A stretch of DNA of 64,000 nucleotides from Chloroherpeton thalassium ATCC 35110 (GCF_000020525.1 NC_011026.1:2338001-2402000); one strand, 5' to 3'. Positions 18,775 to 29,884 are shown, numbered from the stretch's first letter. Program-made: numbers and translations. Notes: generated by a model from the sequence alone, not told the origin.

Positions 18775-20496
18775 ATGCTGAAAACCCTATATATCAAGAA
18801 TTTTGCTCTCATTGAAGAGCTCTCAATTGAATTTAACAGCGGGCTGAATATCATTACAGGCGAAACCGGTGCTGGAAAATCCATCTTAATCGGTGCGCTC
18901 AGCCTGGTACTTGGCGAGCGCGGTAGCGTAGATGTGATTCGAAAAGGAGAAGATAAAGCGATTATTGAATGCATAATTGATGTTTCAAATAATAAGCAAG
19001 TCTCCGACCTGCTGAAAAACAACGAAATTGATTACTCGGACGAAATGATTTTGCGGCGCGAAATTTCCAGAAAAGGGCAGTCACGCTGTTTCATTAACGA
19101 TATGCCTGCGCCGGTTGGCGTTTTAAAAGAAGTCGGGAATCTTTCTATTGATTTGCACGGGCAGCATGAGCATCAATCGCTGCTGAGAGTGGAAACGCAC
19201 TTGCATTTGTTAGACGATTTCGGCGGATTAGGCGGACTCGTGGATGAATTCAACAAACGCTATTACGAGCTTCACACCGCAAAAATCCGCTTGGAAGAGC
19301 TGCAGAAAAAAGAGCAGCATCTTCGCGAAAAAAAACAACTCTACGACTACCAGCTTCGCGAAATTGATAGTGTGAATCCTCAGCCAAACGAATTCAAAGA
19401 TCTTCAAAACGAACAAAATATTTTAGAAAACACCGAGCAGCTTTTTTCGGCAACCAATGAGCTTCATGAAATTCTTTACGCCAATGATGATTCGGTTCAT
19501 AATCGATTGGTGCAAGCTCGCAATTTGCTCGTTGATTTAACCCACATAGACAACGCGTTTTCGGATGCGGCTTCCGATGCGTATTCCGCACTGGCGCTCG
19601 TCGATGAAATTAATAAGTATGTTCAGCGGTATAATTCCACGATGGAATTCAATGCCGATCGGCTTGAAGACGTTCGCGATCGGCTCAACGCTTTGAACGC
19701 GCTTCGAAAAAAATATGGCGGCACGCTGGAAGAAGTTTTGAATTATCGAAATATCATCAGTGCAGAAGTGCAGCTTGCGGAAAATTTTGAGGATGAAATT
19801 CAGAAATGGCAGCTCAAAGTAGCCGATTTGCAGTCCTCGGTTTCGCAAATTGCCTTACGGCTTTCGCAAAAGCGCCAGGCCGTAGCCAATCGCCTTTGCT
19901 TATCCATCATCGAAGAAATCCGGCGAATGGGAATGGAGACGGTCTTGTTCAAGGTTCATTTCACGCATCACTCATCGTCAAGCGGCGATATTTTTGTGGA
20001 AAACGAACAATATTCCGCCACGCCATCCGGCTACGATCATGTGGAGTTTATGATTTCTACAAACAAAGGAGAAGATCCAAAACCCTTAGCCAAAGTGGCG
20101 TCCGGCGGCGAAATCTCCAGAATTATGCTCGCGCTGAAAACCGTTTTAGCCAAGTCGGAGCGGCTGCCCATTCTTGTTTTCGATGAAATCGATACGGGAA
20201 TCAGCGGCAAGATTGCGCAAGTCGTTGGGTTTAGCATGAGGGAACTTTCGCGCTACCATCAGATTATCGCCATCACGCATTTACCTCAAATTGCGGCGCT
20301 GGCCGACACGCACTACCGTGTTGAGAAAAAGGTTGTCAAAGACCGGACAATTTCTACGGTTGAGCGCCTCGATAAAACAGAGCATCAAAAAGAAGTTGCG
20401 CGAATGCTCAGCGGCAGTGAAATTACGGAAGCCGCGCTTCGTTCTGCAGAGGAACTCATTGATGCCATTAATATTCAGCATCGGCTGTTTAATTGA
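18775..20496 (+). CDS. recN: DNA repair protein RecN
   Basis: 573 residues from ATG 18775 (MLKTLYIKNFALIEELSIEF); the longer frame to 18670 overlaps the M61 gene and is rejected. SMC-like double-strand-break repair ATPase. Walker A GETGAGKS is at residues 31-38, a coiled coil occupies the middle, then VASGGEISRIMLALK (signature) and LPILVFDEIDTGISG (Walker B). The conserved ITHLPQIAA follows. Confidence 0.96.
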   Translation: MLKTLYIKNFALIEELSIEFNSGLNIITGETGAGKSILIGALSLVLGERGSVDVIRKGEDKAIIECIIDVSNNKQVSDLLKNNEIDYSDEMILRREISRKGQSRCFINDMPAPVGVLKEVGNLSIDLHGQHEHQSLLRVETHLHLLDDFGGLGGLVDEFNKRYYELHTAKIRLEELQKKEQHLREKKQLYDYQLREIDSVNPQPNEFKDLQNEQNILENTEQLFSATNELHEILYANDDSVHNRLVQARNLLVDLTHIDNAFSDAASDAYSALALVDEINKYVQRYNSTMEFNADRLEDVRDRLNALNALRKKYGGTLEEVLNYRNIISAEVQLAENFEDEIQKWQLKVADLQSSVSQIALRLSQKRQAVANRLCLSIIEEIRRMGMETVLFKVHFTHHSSSSGDIFVENEQYSATPSGYDHVEFMISTNKGEDPKPLAKVASGGEISRIMLALKTVLAKSERLPILVFDEIDTGISGKIAQVVGFSMRELSRYHQIIAITHLPQIAALADTHYRVEKKVVKDRTISTVERLDKTEHQKEVARMLSGSEITEAALRSAEELIDAINIQHRLFN

Positions 20497-20558
20497 CAGC
20501 CGCAACCTTTTAGCGCAATTCGGTAAGCGGTACTTTTGCTGATTGCTCTCTCTTCTCG

Positions 20559-20590
20559 CTCCGGCTTTTGCCGGAGTTTTATTTTTTCTT
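20559..20590 (+). terminator. Terminator after recN
   Basis: CTCCGGC (20559-20565), a 4-nt loop, GCCGGAG (20570-20576), then TTTTATTTTTTC. It ends the M61-recN unit. Confidence 0.85.
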
Positions 20591-20736
20591 GAAAGCAGAA
20601 TGTGTTTCTTAGAAAGGGCAGCGGAAACGCGCATGGCGGCCAAAGTCGGATTTTCCATTGACTAAGTTTCATTGATTTTTAAAACAAAGTATTAACTTTA
20701 CTGATTGTTTGTTCAAACCAATTAATTCGTATCGGA

Positions 20737-21645
20737 ATGCAAAGAAGAGAGCTTTCAGGGTCTGCCGTTGCTTTGGTAACCCCTTTCAAGAAAGACCTGA
20801 CCGTTGATGAAGAGGCACTTAGGCGCTTGGTCAATTTTCAGATTGAAAATGGCACGGATATTATAATTCCTTGCGGCACAACCGGCGAGTCACCAACTTT
20901 AACCAACGAAGAGCAAGTTCAGGTCATCAAAATTGTTTGTGATGAAGCTCGCGGAAAAGCTCAAGTTGCGGCAGGTGCTGGCACAAATTCCACGATTCAC
21001 GCCATTGAACTCGCTAAGGCTGCTGAAGCCGCTGGCGCGAGCGCGATTTTATCTGTGGCGCCATACTACAACAAACCTTCTCAAGAAGGATTTTATCAAC
21101 ATTATAAAGGCATTGCCAACGCGGTTTCTGTTCCCATTATTATTTATAATGTGCCTGGCAGAACCGGTAGCAATATTGCGGTTGACACGATTATCCGCCT
21201 GGCAGAGGATTTAGGAAACGTGCTGGCTGTCAAAGAAGCTTCGGGCAACATGTCGCAGATTACGGAAATGCTGAACCGCCGACCGGAAAAGCTTGCGGTG
21301 CTGAGTGGTGATGATCCGTTGATTTTGCCTGTCATGGCGCTTGGTGGCGATGGCATTATTTCCGTTGCGGCAAACCAAGTTCCCAAAACTGTTAAAGATT
21401 TGGTTGAAGCCATGTTTGCCAGCGATTTAACGACCGCGCAGAAGATTCATAATCAATATTACAATCTGTTCACTTTGAATTTCATTGAATCGAATCCGGT
21501 TCCGGTGAAATATACGTTGGCCAAAATGGGCCTGATCGAGGAAGTTTATCGCTTGCCGCTCGTGCCACTCTCAAGCTCATCCAAAGCTAAGCTGGATGCT
21601 GAATTGGTGCAGCTCGGCCTCGTCGAAGCGTCCGCAACGGCCTAG
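20737..21645 (+). CDS. dapA: 4-hydroxy-tetrahydrodipicolinate synthase
   Basis: 302 residues. Condenses pyruvate with aspartate semialdehyde in lysine and diaminopimelate synthesis. (beta/alpha)8 barrel with GTTGESPTL, the catalytic tyrosine in [11 protein letters not shown], and the Schiff-base lysine in LAVKEASGN. Length is normal. It stands as a single gene between two clear terminators. Confidence 0.97.
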   Translation: MQRRELSGSAVALVTPFKKDLTVDEEALRRLVNFQIENGTDIIIPCGTTGESPTLTNEEQVQVIKIVCDEARGKAQVAAGAGTNSTIHAIELAKAAEAAGASAILSVAPYYNKPSQEGFYQHYKGIANAVSVPIIIYNVPGRTGSNIAVDTIIRLAEDLGNVLAVKEASGNMSQITEMLNRRPEKLAVLSGDDPLILPVMALGGDGIISVAANQVPKTVKDLVEAMFASDLTTAQKIHNQYYNLFTLNFIESNPVPVKYTLAKMGLIEEVYRLPLVPLSSSSKAKLDAELVQLGLVEASATA

Positions 21646-21674
21646 GACGTAAAAAAATTTCAGTTTTTTTTGAT

Positions 21675-21703
21675 AAAAAGCAGGATTTGTATCCTGCTTT
21701 TTT
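21675..21703 (+). terminator. Terminator after dapA
   Basis: AAAAGCAGGAT (21676-21686), a 4-nt loop and ATCCTGCTTTT (21691-21701), followed by more T. Confidence 0.9.
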
Positions 21704-21928
21704 ATTTCGCGAAATAACTAAATATATTACACCCCATCGGTTTCTTTTTTGAAATCCGCTAAACATGTTACTTGGCTATTCAATCTGCTTTTTAACTGAA
21801 CATTATATTCCAAATTAACTATCTCACCTCCAGGCAATTTCTATCCAGAAGCACACGTAAAACATCGCGACAGGTTTTTGTTCTTTGATGAAGTCATATT
21901 TTTTTTGAATTAAAATAAAGTTAGAGAA

Positions 21929-23576
21929 ATGAAACAGTTACACTTGTTGCTTTGGGTCGTCTTGTTCTTATTTGGTTTTAAGAACTTGAAGCGCAAGACA
22001 CAACGCTCATTCAAGCCACAAACACGCAAGGGCCAGCCAATTGTTATCCATTTGGCAGTGGCGCTGTTGGTGGAACATATCGGGGATTCATTTACAAAAA
22101 CATCCCTGCTTTTTCGCTTCAGCCAGGCGATAAAATTGCTTTTGACTTGGGAGCAGAAAATGATTATCCAATTTATATGGACATCGCGTTGGCGAAAACC
22201 AAAACCAATGGCGGCGATGAACCCGATGAAAATGGCTTTACCACCATTGTGACCAATGGTTCTCCAGCCGATCCGAATGGCGATGCGATCAAAAAGAACT
22301 ACGAATTGGAATTCACGGATGATAATGCGTTTACTTTTGATGGCGGCGGGCTCATCATTTGTTTTAAGTCTGCAGGCACGTATGCCAGCGACAATACCTG
22401 CACGCAGGTTTTGATGTATGGTTCGAGCTCCGATGTCAGCGGGTATTTTGTCGAACGATTCTATAGTGAAAGCGACGGGAATTATCCTTGGGGAACGACA
22501 AGCACAAGCCACATCGGCAATTTTAGATTGGTTACAGGCACAAGCAACAGCGGGAATGAAGATCAAGTGACGATTCCCGCCAGCGATACAAATTCGCATG
22601 ATTTTGCCAATGCCGGCGCACAAGTCCAATTTACTACGGGCAACACCAATGATTTGGTTATAAAGATCCAAAAAACCGATACAATACCGAGCATTGTGGT
22701 GCCGCTGCCCAGTTCTGTGGAAAATGTTTCTTCTCGCTATTGGACTGTGACTGTCCTTTTTGGCACAGTGGATGGCACTTACGACATCACATTAGCCTTG
22801 CCGACACAGCGAACTGCGGATCGATTTATGTCTTGAAGCGTGAGAACGATACGCAGCCGTGGCAAGATGTTGTTGCCGACCTTGGCGCAACACTCGATTA
22901 CAGCAAATGTCCTGATTCCATTGTTGTGAAAGGCCTGACTTCGTTCTCCGAATTCACGATTGGCCGCGAAGAGGACAATCCACTACCGGTTGAACTTTCA
23001 AGCTTCACCGGCGCGACGACCACAGCGGGCGTGGCGCTGAATTGGAAGACCGCGTCTGAAACCGACAACGCAGGTTTTGTGCTGTATCGCAACGGGGTAA
23101 AAATCGCGTCATACCAGGATGCGACCGCGCTAAAAGGCCAAGGCACGACGAGCAATGCCACGAGCTACAGCTTTGTGGATTCGGATGTGTATCTTGGCGA
23201 GAGCTACACGTATAAACTCACAAGTGTAGATAACTCAGGTGAGATTTACGAATATTCAGAAACGGTAAGCGTGGAAATAACGGAAACGGTGGAAAGCGAG
23301 ACGGAGACGAAGGCGACGGAATACGCGTTGGATCAGAACTATCCAAATCCGTTCAACCCGAGAACGACGATTCGCTTCAGCTTGAAGCAAGCGGGACGTG
23401 CAACGCTGAGAATCTTTGACATGCTTGGGCGAGAGATGTTCAGCAAGCAGATCACGGGCAGTGCCGGTTGGAATTCCTATCAGTTCAATGCCAGTGGCCT
23501 GAACAGCGGGGTATATTTCTACCAAATCAAGGCCAGTGGATATTCGGAGACGAAGAAAATGATGCTCTTGAAGTAA
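21929..23576 (+). pseudogene. T9SS-exported protein, broken by two frameshifts
   Basis: Three overlapping frames form one protein. Frame A (from ATG 21929) gives the signal peptide MKQLHLLLWVVLFLFG. Frame B (about 21990-22800) gives EAQDTTLIQATNTQG... LQPGDKIAFDLGAENDYPIYMDIA and a beta-rich body. Frame C (about 22800-23576) gives DTANCGSIYVLKREN..., NPLPVELSSF and the T9SS sorting domain NYPNPFNPRTTIRFSL... KMMLLK. Adding one base near 21990 and one near 22800 restores a single 549-residue frame (1648+2 nt). The intact paralogues at 34504 and 36988 carry the equivalent C-terminal half without these breaks. Either a decaying gene or sequence error; substrate binding unknown. Confidence 0.75.
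23034..23176. repeat. 143-bp block identical to 36043-36185
   Basis: Part of the shared T9SS-associated domain coding DNA (encodes ALNWKTASETDNAGFVLYRN and onward). Every base matches the copy in the gene at 34504-36582, including silent positions, while flanking bases differ. Confidence 0.9.
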
Positions 23577-23670
23577 GGCAGTGGTGTAACCAAAAAGCGC
23601 AAGGCAGGGAAAATCCCTGCCTTGATCATTTAGAGCCGAACCGATTATTTATAAAATGTTGCGATTTCGC
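23413..23670. repeat. 258-bp block identical to 39435-39692
   Basis: Covers the last 54 codons of the T9SS gene, its stop, the downstream 11-bp-stem hairpin (23600-23624) and the last codons of the convergent nitroreductase gene. The copy at 39.6 kb is identical base for base. This locus still has the complete nitroreductase, so it is the probable source. Confidence 0.92.
23600..23624. terminator. Intergenic hairpin, possibly bidirectional terminator
   Basis: CAAGGCAGGGA (23600-23610), AAA, TCCCTGCCTTG (23614-23624): a perfect 11-bp stem between convergent genes, without a T-run. The same hairpin is carried along at 39622-39646. Confidence 0.55.
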
Positions 23671-24316
23671 TCAGGGATTTGCGCTCGATATTTGGTACAA
23701 CCGCATTTTTATCAGGGTAGCCAACCACTAAAATCATAACGGGGCGTTCGTTGTCGGGACGGCCAAGCAGCTTGTTTAGGAAGTCCATCGGGCTTGGCGT
23801 GTGCGTTAATGAAACCAGGCCTGCATGGTGCAGCGCTGTAATTAAAAGGCCAGTCGCAATTCCAACCGACTCTTCTACATAGTAATGCTTCATTTTTTCA
23901 CCATCTTCCGTCACGCCGTACATTTCGGCAAACACGACGATCAAATACGGCGCTTTGGTCAAAAACGGTTTGCTGCCGCTTGTTCCAAATGGCGTTAGTG
24001 CATCGAGCCATTTGTTAGGCGCCCAACGATAGTAAAAAATTTCTTCTTCCTTTTCAGCCCCTTCGCGAATTTTTTGCTTGATTTCGGGATTGCTGACCAC
24101 CACAAACTTCCAAGGCTGAAGGTTTGCCCCGCTTGGTGCTGTGCCAGCTGCACGAACGCAGTTTTCAATGACTTCATGCGGAACAGGCTTGCTTGAGAAA
24201 TTTCTAATGGAACGGCGCTTACGAGCCATCGCGAAAAACTCCCCTGAACGCCGAATCATCTCTTCAACCGAATATTCTTGATAATCCGAAAGCGGCAAGA
24301 AATCATTTTCTTCCAT
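23645..24316 (-). CDS. Nitroreductase-family flavoprotein (iodotyrosine dehalogenase-like)
   Basis: 223 residues. FMN-binding features are [41 protein letters not shown] near the N-terminus, and [20 protein letters not shown] with [29 protein letters not shown]. The pattern fits the IYD/NfnB-like subgroup with a lid insertion. Substrate unknown. Its last seven codons (EIATFYK and stop) are also present, out of context, at 39.6 kb. Confidence 0.88.
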   Translation of the reverse strand: MEENDFLPLSDYQEYSVEEMIRRSGEFFAMARKRRSIRNFSSKPVPHEVIENCVRAAGTAPSGANLQPWKFVVVSNPEIKQKIREGAEKEEEIFYYRWAPNKWLDALTPFGTSGSKPFLTKAPYLIVVFAEMYGVTEDGEKMKHYYVEESVGIATGLLITALHHAGLVSLTHTPSPMDFLNKLLGRPDNERPVMILVVGYPDKNAVVPNIERKSLSEIATFYK

Positions 24317-24370
24317 AATGAACGATAATTTAAAGTTGAAAAAAGAAAATTCTCAAGGGCGAGCGTAAGG

Positions 24371-24397
24371 AAAGAGCCGCAGCAGATGCGGCTTTTC
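24371..24397 (-). terminator. Possible terminator after gcvPA
   Basis: AGCCGC (24375-24380) pairs with GCGGCT (24388-24393) between gcvPA and the nitroreductase gene. The T-run on the minus strand is short, so this is tentative. Confidence 0.45.
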
Positions 24398-24413
24398 CGT
24401 AAACATGTCGTTC

Positions 24414-25745
24414 TTAGCAGAGTTCCTTCAATGCTTCTACAAAGCTATTCATCTCGGCTTTGGAACGCTTCTCCGTAACGGCGATCAAAAGCCCGTTTTC
24501 CTCAGCCATTTTTAAGTCAACACCTGCGTGAATTTTTTTCTCAAGCAGTTTTGCAATCGCCTGCGAAGCAGGAATTGGCAACTCGATAGCAAATTCCTTG
24601 AAAAATGGCCGTGAGAACTTAAGCTTAAATCCGTCTAATTTCTGAATTTCATTTGCAAGGTAATGCGCTTTTTGTATGGAAAGTGAGGCAACTTGTGTAA
24701 GGCCTTCTTTGCCCATCATCGACATATAAATGCAAGCGCAAAGTGCATTGAGCGCTTGATTGGTACAAATATTTGATGTGGCTTTTTCGCGGCGAATATG
24801 TTGCTCACGAGTTTGCAAGGTCAAAATGAAACCTTGATTACCATCTTTATCGACAGTCATGCCGGAAAGGCGACCCGGAATTTTTCGCAAAAGCTGACTT
24901 TTCGCAGCAAAAAGTCCTAAATAGGGGCCACCAAAACTTTGGGTATTGCCAAGTCCTTGGCCTTCGCCCACAACAATGTCGGCGCCGTAGTTGCCAGGCG
25001 CTTCCAAAATGCCCAAGGAAATCGGGTCAGCCGAAACAATGAAGAGCGCGTTGTTTTCAGCCGCTATTTTTTGCAATTCATGTACGTCTTCGAGGCAGCC
25101 GAAAAAGTTCGGATGTTGCACAATCATCGCAGCGGTTTTGTCTGATACCAACTCGCGCACAGATGCAAGGTCTGCGCCGCCATTTTCAAGTGCCGATTGA
25201 CGAATGTGAATCTCTTGGCCGTGGCCATACGTTTGCATAATCGCCACCGCATTCGGATTGATTTTTCCAGCCAAAACGACTTCTTTACGATTTTTATGCG
25301 CTACGCTCAGCAACATGGCTTCTGCCAGCGCTGTCGCGCCGTCATACATCGAGGCGTTTGCTACGTCCATGCCGGTCAGGCGAGCCACCATCGTTTGGAA
25401 TTCATACATAGCCTGCAAAGTGCCCTGGCTAACCTCCGCCTGATAAGGCGTATAAGCTGTATAAAATTCACTTCTGGAAATAATCGCGCCAATTGCGCTT
25501 GGAACAAAATGATCATAAGCCCCACCGCCCAAAAAGCTTGTAACTTTTTGGGTATCCTGATTGGCATTTGCCAGCGCATTCAATTCCTCAAGAACTTCCA
25601 TTTCCGAAAGGGCTTCAGGCAAGTTTAGCGCGCCTTTGAAGCGCACTTTTTCGGGAATGTTGGAAATGAGATCGTCAAAAGTGCTTGCCCCAACCGCCTG
25701 CAACATGGTTGCGCGGTCGGCATCTGTGTTTGGTATAAATGGCAT
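24414..25745 (-). CDS. gcvPA: Glycine dehydrogenase (decarboxylating) subunit 1
   Basis: 443 residues. N-terminal half of the P-protein of the glycine cleavage system, two-gene form. Motifs are [63 protein letters not shown], and [11 protein letters not shown]... [11 protein letters not shown]... [23 protein letters not shown]. The PLP lysine is in subunit 2 (gcvPB), which is not in this window. gcvH lies 214 nt upstream on the same strand. Confidence 0.97.
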   Translation of the reverse strand: MPFIPNTDADRATMLQAVGASTFDDLISNIPEKVRFKGALNLPEALSEMEVLEELNALANANQDTQKVTSFLGGGAYDHFVPSAIGAIISRSEFYTAYTPYQAEVSQGTLQAMYEFQTMVARLTGMDVANASMYDGATALAEAMLLSVAHKNRKEVVLAGKINPNAVAIMQTYGHGQEIHIRQSALENGGADLASVRELVSDKTAAMIVQHPNFFGCLEDVHELQKIAAENNALFIVSADPISLGILEAPGNYGADIVVGEGQGLGNTQSFGGPYLGLFAAKSQLLRKIPGRLSGMTVDKDGNQGFILTLQTREQHIRREKATSNICTNQALNALCACIYMSMMGKEGLTQVASLSIQKAHYLANEIQKLDGFKLKFSRPFFKEFAIELPIPASQAIAKLLEKKIHAGVDLKMAEENGLLIAVTEKRSKAEMNSFVEALKELC

Positions 25746-25828
25746 ATAATTTTTCTAACTCGTAACAGGTTGTTCTCTGAAATCTAATTGATGAAGCTCC
25801 CACGTGCCAGGCCAATTCAGTGTTATCA

Positions 25829-25905
25829 TTCCTGCGAAAATAGGAATCTTTCTTTTCAGCAACAGAAAGACTCCAGCTTTCGCTGGAGTGACAAAATCAG
25901 ATCAT
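25829..25905. repeat. Intergenic hairpin-containing repeat-like DNA
   Basis: Contains ATTCCTGCGAAAATAGGAAT and CTCCAGCTTTCGCTGGAG (25872-25889), a perfect 7-bp stem, in the gap between gcvH and gcvPA. It looks like the class of short dispersed palindromes found elsewhere in the window, but I found no second copy here. Confidence 0.4.
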
Positions 25906-25959
25906 TGCTTAAACTTGCACGGTAATGACAAAAGAAGTCAAACAGCGGCATGTTGGAAA

Positions 25960-26346
25960 TTATTTGCCGATGTGTGCTTTATATTCGGCAGCACTCAGAA
26001 GGCCATCTAATTGCGACTTATCATCCATTTTCAACTTTACCATCCAGCCAGCTTCATACGGGCTTTGATTGACCAGCTCAGCTTGTGATTCGAGTTCGGC
26101 ATTGGCTTCCACAATTTCTCCGCTCACCGGCGCAAACAAGTCCGACACTGTTTTTACGGCTTCCACTGTGCCGAAAACCGCTTCCTGCTGAAACTGGGTG
26201 CCAACTTCTTTTAGCTCAACAAACACAATATCGCCAAGCTCAGATTGTGCGAAATCGGTAATGCCAACCAAAACCGTTTCGCCATCTTCGAGCAGCTTCA
26301 CCCATTCGTGTTCTTTGGTATATTTAAGATCTTCAGGAAAGTTCAT
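25960..26346 (-). CDS. gcvH: Glycine cleavage system H protein
   Basis: 128 residues. Lipoyl carrier of the glycine cleavage system. [42 protein letters not shown] is the family N-terminal half, and the lipoylated lysine is in [18 protein letters not shown]. Likely one unit with gcvPA; gcvT is not in the window. Confidence 0.97.
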   Translation of the reverse strand: MNFPEDLKYTKEHEWVKLLEDGETVLVGITDFAQSELGDIVFVELKEVGTQFQQEAVFGTVEAVKTVSDLFAPVSGEIVEANAELESQAELVNQSPYEAGWMVKLKMDDKSQLDGLLSAAEYKAHIGK

Positions 26347-26517
26347 ATCAAGTGCGATTTATGGTTATAAAAAGTGGAATAGCCCCTAATCTAACATTTT
26401 TTGGCAGATCGAAAAAATACCGCTGATTCAAAAGCACTTCTTTTTCTGGTTGGTAAAAAGTTTGTCTCCTGTGCCCGGCGGCGCAACGATTGCCCAAGTA
26501 ATGAAAATCGCCGCTAC

Positions 26518-27954
26518 TTAGTTTGCTCTTATACCTAACGTTTCTTTTAGCAACGTTTGGCATTTGCTGCGGCTGACTTTCAAGCCTTTTTGCACAAGCT
26601 CTTCCGGTAGCGCTAAAAAAATATCGGGGATTTTATAGCGTGCGATTTTGACTTCCAAAAAAGCTTTTAAAACGTGCGAGTTTGGATTTTCGCCATTTCT
26701 CATTTGCAAAAATGCTGCTGGGCGCTCTCCGTATTCCGCGTGAGCATAAGGCACAACAATCGCCTGCACCACATCGGGATGCGTGCAAAGTGCGGCTTCG
26801 ATTTCCTCCGGCTGAATGTTTTCCCCGCCCGAAATAAATAGGTTGTCCTTTCGCCCAATGACAATTAAACAGCCATTCGCATCTATTTTGCCTAAATCCT
26901 TCGTGTGATACCAGCCTTGCGCATCAAACGGTTCATGGCAATGTTTCCCTTCCAAATATCCTTTGAAAAGTGTTTTTCCTTTGAGCAAAATTTCGCCTTC
27001 GTCGGATATTTTTAATTCTCGATAGGGAAGCAGTTTTCCCGAAGTCAAGAGTTGTGAGGTGTTTGTGGTGGTGGTAACCTGCGAGCCCATTTCTGTGCAT
27101 CCATAACTCGCCAACGCAGGGATATTTTCCCTTTCGCAGTCCTGAACAAGTGCTTGTGGCATGGCGCTGCCGCCGAGCAAAAGCGCCTTTAGTTCCTTCA
27201 ACTTTACCTTGCTTTGCTCGTGTTGCATCAAGCGATAAAGCTGCGTGGCGACAAGCGAAAGATGTGTGATTGGAAATTGCTGAAGAGAGTTTTCTAAAGC
27301 CTCTTTAGGTGACGGAATAGCAATGGCAGCACCTGCAAGAATCGCACGACAAAGAATCGCATAGCCCCCAACATGAAACAGCGGCAAGGAAAGTAGCCAC
27401 GCATCGCCAGGCCGTAATGGAATATGCTCATTTGAACCTAACGCGTTGAAGTAGTGCGTGCTAAACGCATGTAGCGCGGCTTTTGGATTTCCTGAACTGC
27501 CGGAAGTGAAAATAATGGTGGCATCTTGTTCTAAAGTGAGCGCTTCAGCAAAATGCTTGTCATTTTTGTCGATCGCTGAATGAACCAATTCTTTCAACGG
27601 AAAAGCGTTTTTCCTATCGAATGTGATCCCTGAAAATTCTTCAGAAAAGAAAACAACATCAGCCGCGATTTCCGTTAGGCGAGAGTTAATTTCGCTTTCC
27701 GAAAATCGGATATTCATCGGCACGGCAATAGCTTTCACGCGCAAAAGAGCCATCAAAAGCGTCACCATTTCTGGCGAGTTACGACTTAAAATTCCAACGC
27801 GCATTTGCTTTGTAACGCCATTTGCAAAAAGTGTGGCAGCTAAGCGCGAAACGGCCTGTTCAAATTCAGCATAGGAAACGTTTTTTTGTGAGGTCAAAAT
27901 TGCGGGTGCGTTTGGGTGTCGGCGCGCCGTTTCGGAAAGGAAATCCTGTATCAT
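26518..27954 (-). CDS. menE: O-succinylbenzoate-CoA ligase
   Basis: 478 residues from ATG 27954 ([13 protein letters not shown]), which overlaps the menC stop by 4 nt (ATGA); the frame extends 9 codons further to 27981. Acyl-CoA synthetase fold: IIFTSGSSGNPKAALH (phosphate-binding), ALASYGCTEMGS, WYHTKDLGKID, GRKDNLFISGGENI and a late lysine in GLKVSRSK (catalytic loop). Activates o-succinylbenzoate in the menaquinone route. Last gene of the men operon. Confidence 0.95.
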   Translation of the reverse strand: MIQDFLSETARRHPNAPAILTSQKNVSYAEFEQAVSRLAATLFANGVTKQMRVGILSRNSPEMVTLLMALLRVKAIAVPMNIRFSESEINSRLTEIAADVVFFSEEFSGITFDRKNAFPLKELVHSAIDKNDKHFAEALTLEQDATIIFTSGSSGNPKAALHAFSTHYFNALGSNEHIPLRPGDAWLLSLPLFHVGGYAILCRAILAGAAIAIPSPKEALENSLQQFPITHLSLVATQLYRLMQHEQSKVKLKELKALLLGGSAMPQALVQDCERENIPALASYGCTEMGSQVTTTTNTSQLLTSGKLLPYRELKISDEGEILLKGKTLFKGYLEGKHCHEPFDAQGWYHTKDLGKIDANGCLIVIGRKDNLFISGGENIQPEEIEAALCTHPDVVQAIVVPYAHAEYGERPAAFLQMRNGENPNSHVLKAFLEVKIARYKIPDIFLALPEELVQKGLKVSRSKCQTLLKETLGIRAN

Positions 27955-29057
27955 AAGGGTACTTCTTCCAAATAAGTCCAATCTAAATGGCGGCTATTTT
28001 GATAGGCTTCAGGAACATTCACAATGCCTTTTTTCGCCTTGAACCGCGAGAGAAGAATATCGTGTTTAAAAAATTTGTACGTGTCGAGGCCGCAGGCGGT
28101 TTCTGTTGCGTTTAAGCTTGCCGCCAGGGAGGAATAAAATGCCAAGCTTAATCCCGACTCAAAAGCGCTGCTTAAAACCACAGGAATATTATATTCGCTT
28201 GCATATCGAGCCAGTTCTACCGTTTTTTCGACACTGCCTAACGCGCCTGGTTTTAGCACAAACGCCCCAATACATTCGATAGGAATCTCACGATAAATGG
28301 CGTTGGGTTCGGCAAGCGTTTCATCGAGCGCAATTTTTACACCGGTTTTCCGAACAAAGATTGTCGCGCGAGAAACGTCCATCAAGGGCTCTTCGATGTA
28401 GGCGACATTGCAATCCGAAATGGTTTCTCCAAAGCGAATAGCGCGATCAAAGGACCACGAGCGATTGGCATCCAAACGAATTGCAACGTCTCTGCCAAAC
28501 AATCGCCTTAGCATCCTAACGGTATCCGCTTCTTCCTCAATCGTTTGTCGGCCTACTTTCATTTTAAGCGTTCGGTAGCCTTCAAAAAGCAATTCAGTCG
28601 ATGCCACTTTGATTTCTTGCTGCGTGCCGCTTATCAAGCCGTTAAGCGGTAGATATGAACTCAGCGAATTTGATTGTGTGATCATGTGGCAAAGCGAGAT
28701 GCCCGTTGCATTTGAAAGCAAGTTCAACGTGGCCATTTCGATTCCAATTCGAACAGAAGGGAACAGCCGATAGGGCTCAAGCCAATGGCTCAAATGTCCA
28801 TCGAGCAAGGCAAATTCGGCTTTCAATGGCGCATTTTTGAGTTTCGGTGCAAGATAGCGAATCTGAATAATCGCTTGCGCAAGTGATTCCTTGTGAAGTC
28901 CGGGCAGCGGGGCGATTTCGCCAAAGCCATCATGATTGTCGTCATCTTGAAGGCATAAAATAAGGCCAAGCCGTGAGATGTGCTCACGGCCTACCATTCT
29001 GAGCGCCTTAACAAATGGCAACTCGTAGCGGAACAGTCTAAGATTCGAAATTTTCAA
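27951..29057 (-). CDS. menC: O-succinylbenzoate synthase
   Basis: Enolase-superfamily dehydratase. Residues in order are LKMKVGR (KxK), RLDANRSW (Asp), YIEEPL (Glu), IALDET (Asp) and [10 protein letters not shown] (Lys). I choose the TTG at 29057 (reads [16 protein letters not shown]), which overlaps the menB stop as TTGA, giving 368 residues. The longer open frame to 29195 lies inside menB and its extra residues look like antisense-frame noise. No Shine-Dalgarno, so probably translated by coupling to menB. Confidence 0.93.
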   Translation of the reverse strand: MKISNLRLFRYELPFVKALRMVGREHISRLGLILCLQDDDNHDGFGEIAPLPGLHKESLAQAIIQIRYLAPKLKNAPLKAEFALLDGHLSHWLEPYRLFPSVRIGIEMATLNLLSNATGISLCHMITQSNSLSSYLPLNGLISGTQQEIKVASTELLFEGYRTLKMKVGRQTIEEEADTVRMLRRLFGRDVAIRLDANRSWSFDRAIRFGETISDCNVAYIEEPLMDVSRATIFVRKTGVKIALDETLAEPNAIYREIPIECIGAFVLKPGALGSVEKTVELARYASEYNIPVVLSSAFESGLSLAFYSSLAASLNATETACGLDTYKFFKHDILLSRFKAKKGIVNVPEAYQNSRHLDWTYLEEVPL

Positions 29058-29878
29058 GGTCGACGTGGGAATTTGTTGAAGTCGGGTTTGCGCTTTTCCA
29101 CAAACGCGTTGCGGCCTTCTTGTGCCTCTTCGCTCATGTAATAAAGCAAGGTCGCCGAACCGGCAAGCTCCTGCAAGCCACTTTGCCCGTCGCAATCGGC
29201 GTTGAGCGCGGCTTTGAGGCAGCGAATCGCAAGCGGCGATTTTTCAAGGATTTCGCGGCACCATTGCACGGTTTCTTCCTCAAGCTTTTCAAGCGGCACA
29301 ACGGTATTGATAAGTCCCATGTCAAGCGCCTGCTGCGCGTTGTATTGGCGGCAGAGATACCAAATTTCACGAGCTTTCTTTTGCCCAACGAGTCTTGCCA
29401 TGTAGCTCGCGCCGTAGCCGCCGTCGAACGAACCAACTTTTGGACCAGTTTGTCCAAAAATGGCATTTTCAGCAGCAATCGTTAGGTCGCACATCATGTG
29501 CAAGACATGCCCGCCGCCGATGGCGTAACCGGCCACCATTGCGATAACAGGTTTCGGGCAGGTGCGGATGTCGCGCTGAAAATCAAGCACGTTCAAGCGG
29601 TCGTGGCCTGAGCCGCCGTCTTTGTAGCCAGCGTCGCCGCGAATTTTCTGGTCGCCGCCCGAGCAAAACGCTTTTTCGCCCTGTCCGGTCAGAATAATTA
29701 CGCCGATTTCGGAATCCATGCGAGCGTCGGCCAGCGCGTCAATCATTTCGTCGACCGTGTGCGGACGAAACGCATTTCGAACCTGCGGGCGATTTATCGT
29801 GATTTTCGCGATTCCTTCGGCTTTTTCGTAAATGATGTCTTCAAACTCTTTGACTTTTTTCCAATCTACGGAACTCAT
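29054..29878 (-). CDS. menB: 1,4-dihydroxy-2-naphthoyl-CoA synthase
   Basis: 274 residues. Crotonase-family ring-closing enzyme. Motifs are [17 protein letters not shown] (oxyanion hole region), [36 protein letters not shown] and the C-terminal [18 protein letters not shown]. The start ATG 29878 lies 6 nt after the menH stop. Length is typical. Confidence 0.97.
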   Translation of the reverse strand: MSSVDWKKVKEFEDIIYEKAEGIAKITINRPQVRNAFRPHTVDEMIDALADARMDSEIGVIILTGQGEKAFCSGGDQKIRGDAGYKDGGSGHDRLNVLDFQRDIRTCPKPVIAMVAGYAIGGGHVLHMMCDLTIAAENAIFGQTGPKVGSFDGGYGASYMARLVGQKKAREIWYLCRQYNAQQALDMGLINTVVPLEKLEEETVQWCREILEKSPLAIRCLKAALNADCDGQSGLQELAGSATLLYYMSEEAQEGRNAFVEKRKPDFNKFPRRP

Positions 29879-29884
29879 GATTTT

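Noticed and set aside
21910-22671. 253-residue minus-strand frame over the T9SS pseudogene
   Set aside because: Antisense to the recognised exported protein; composition looks like reversed beta-protein codons.
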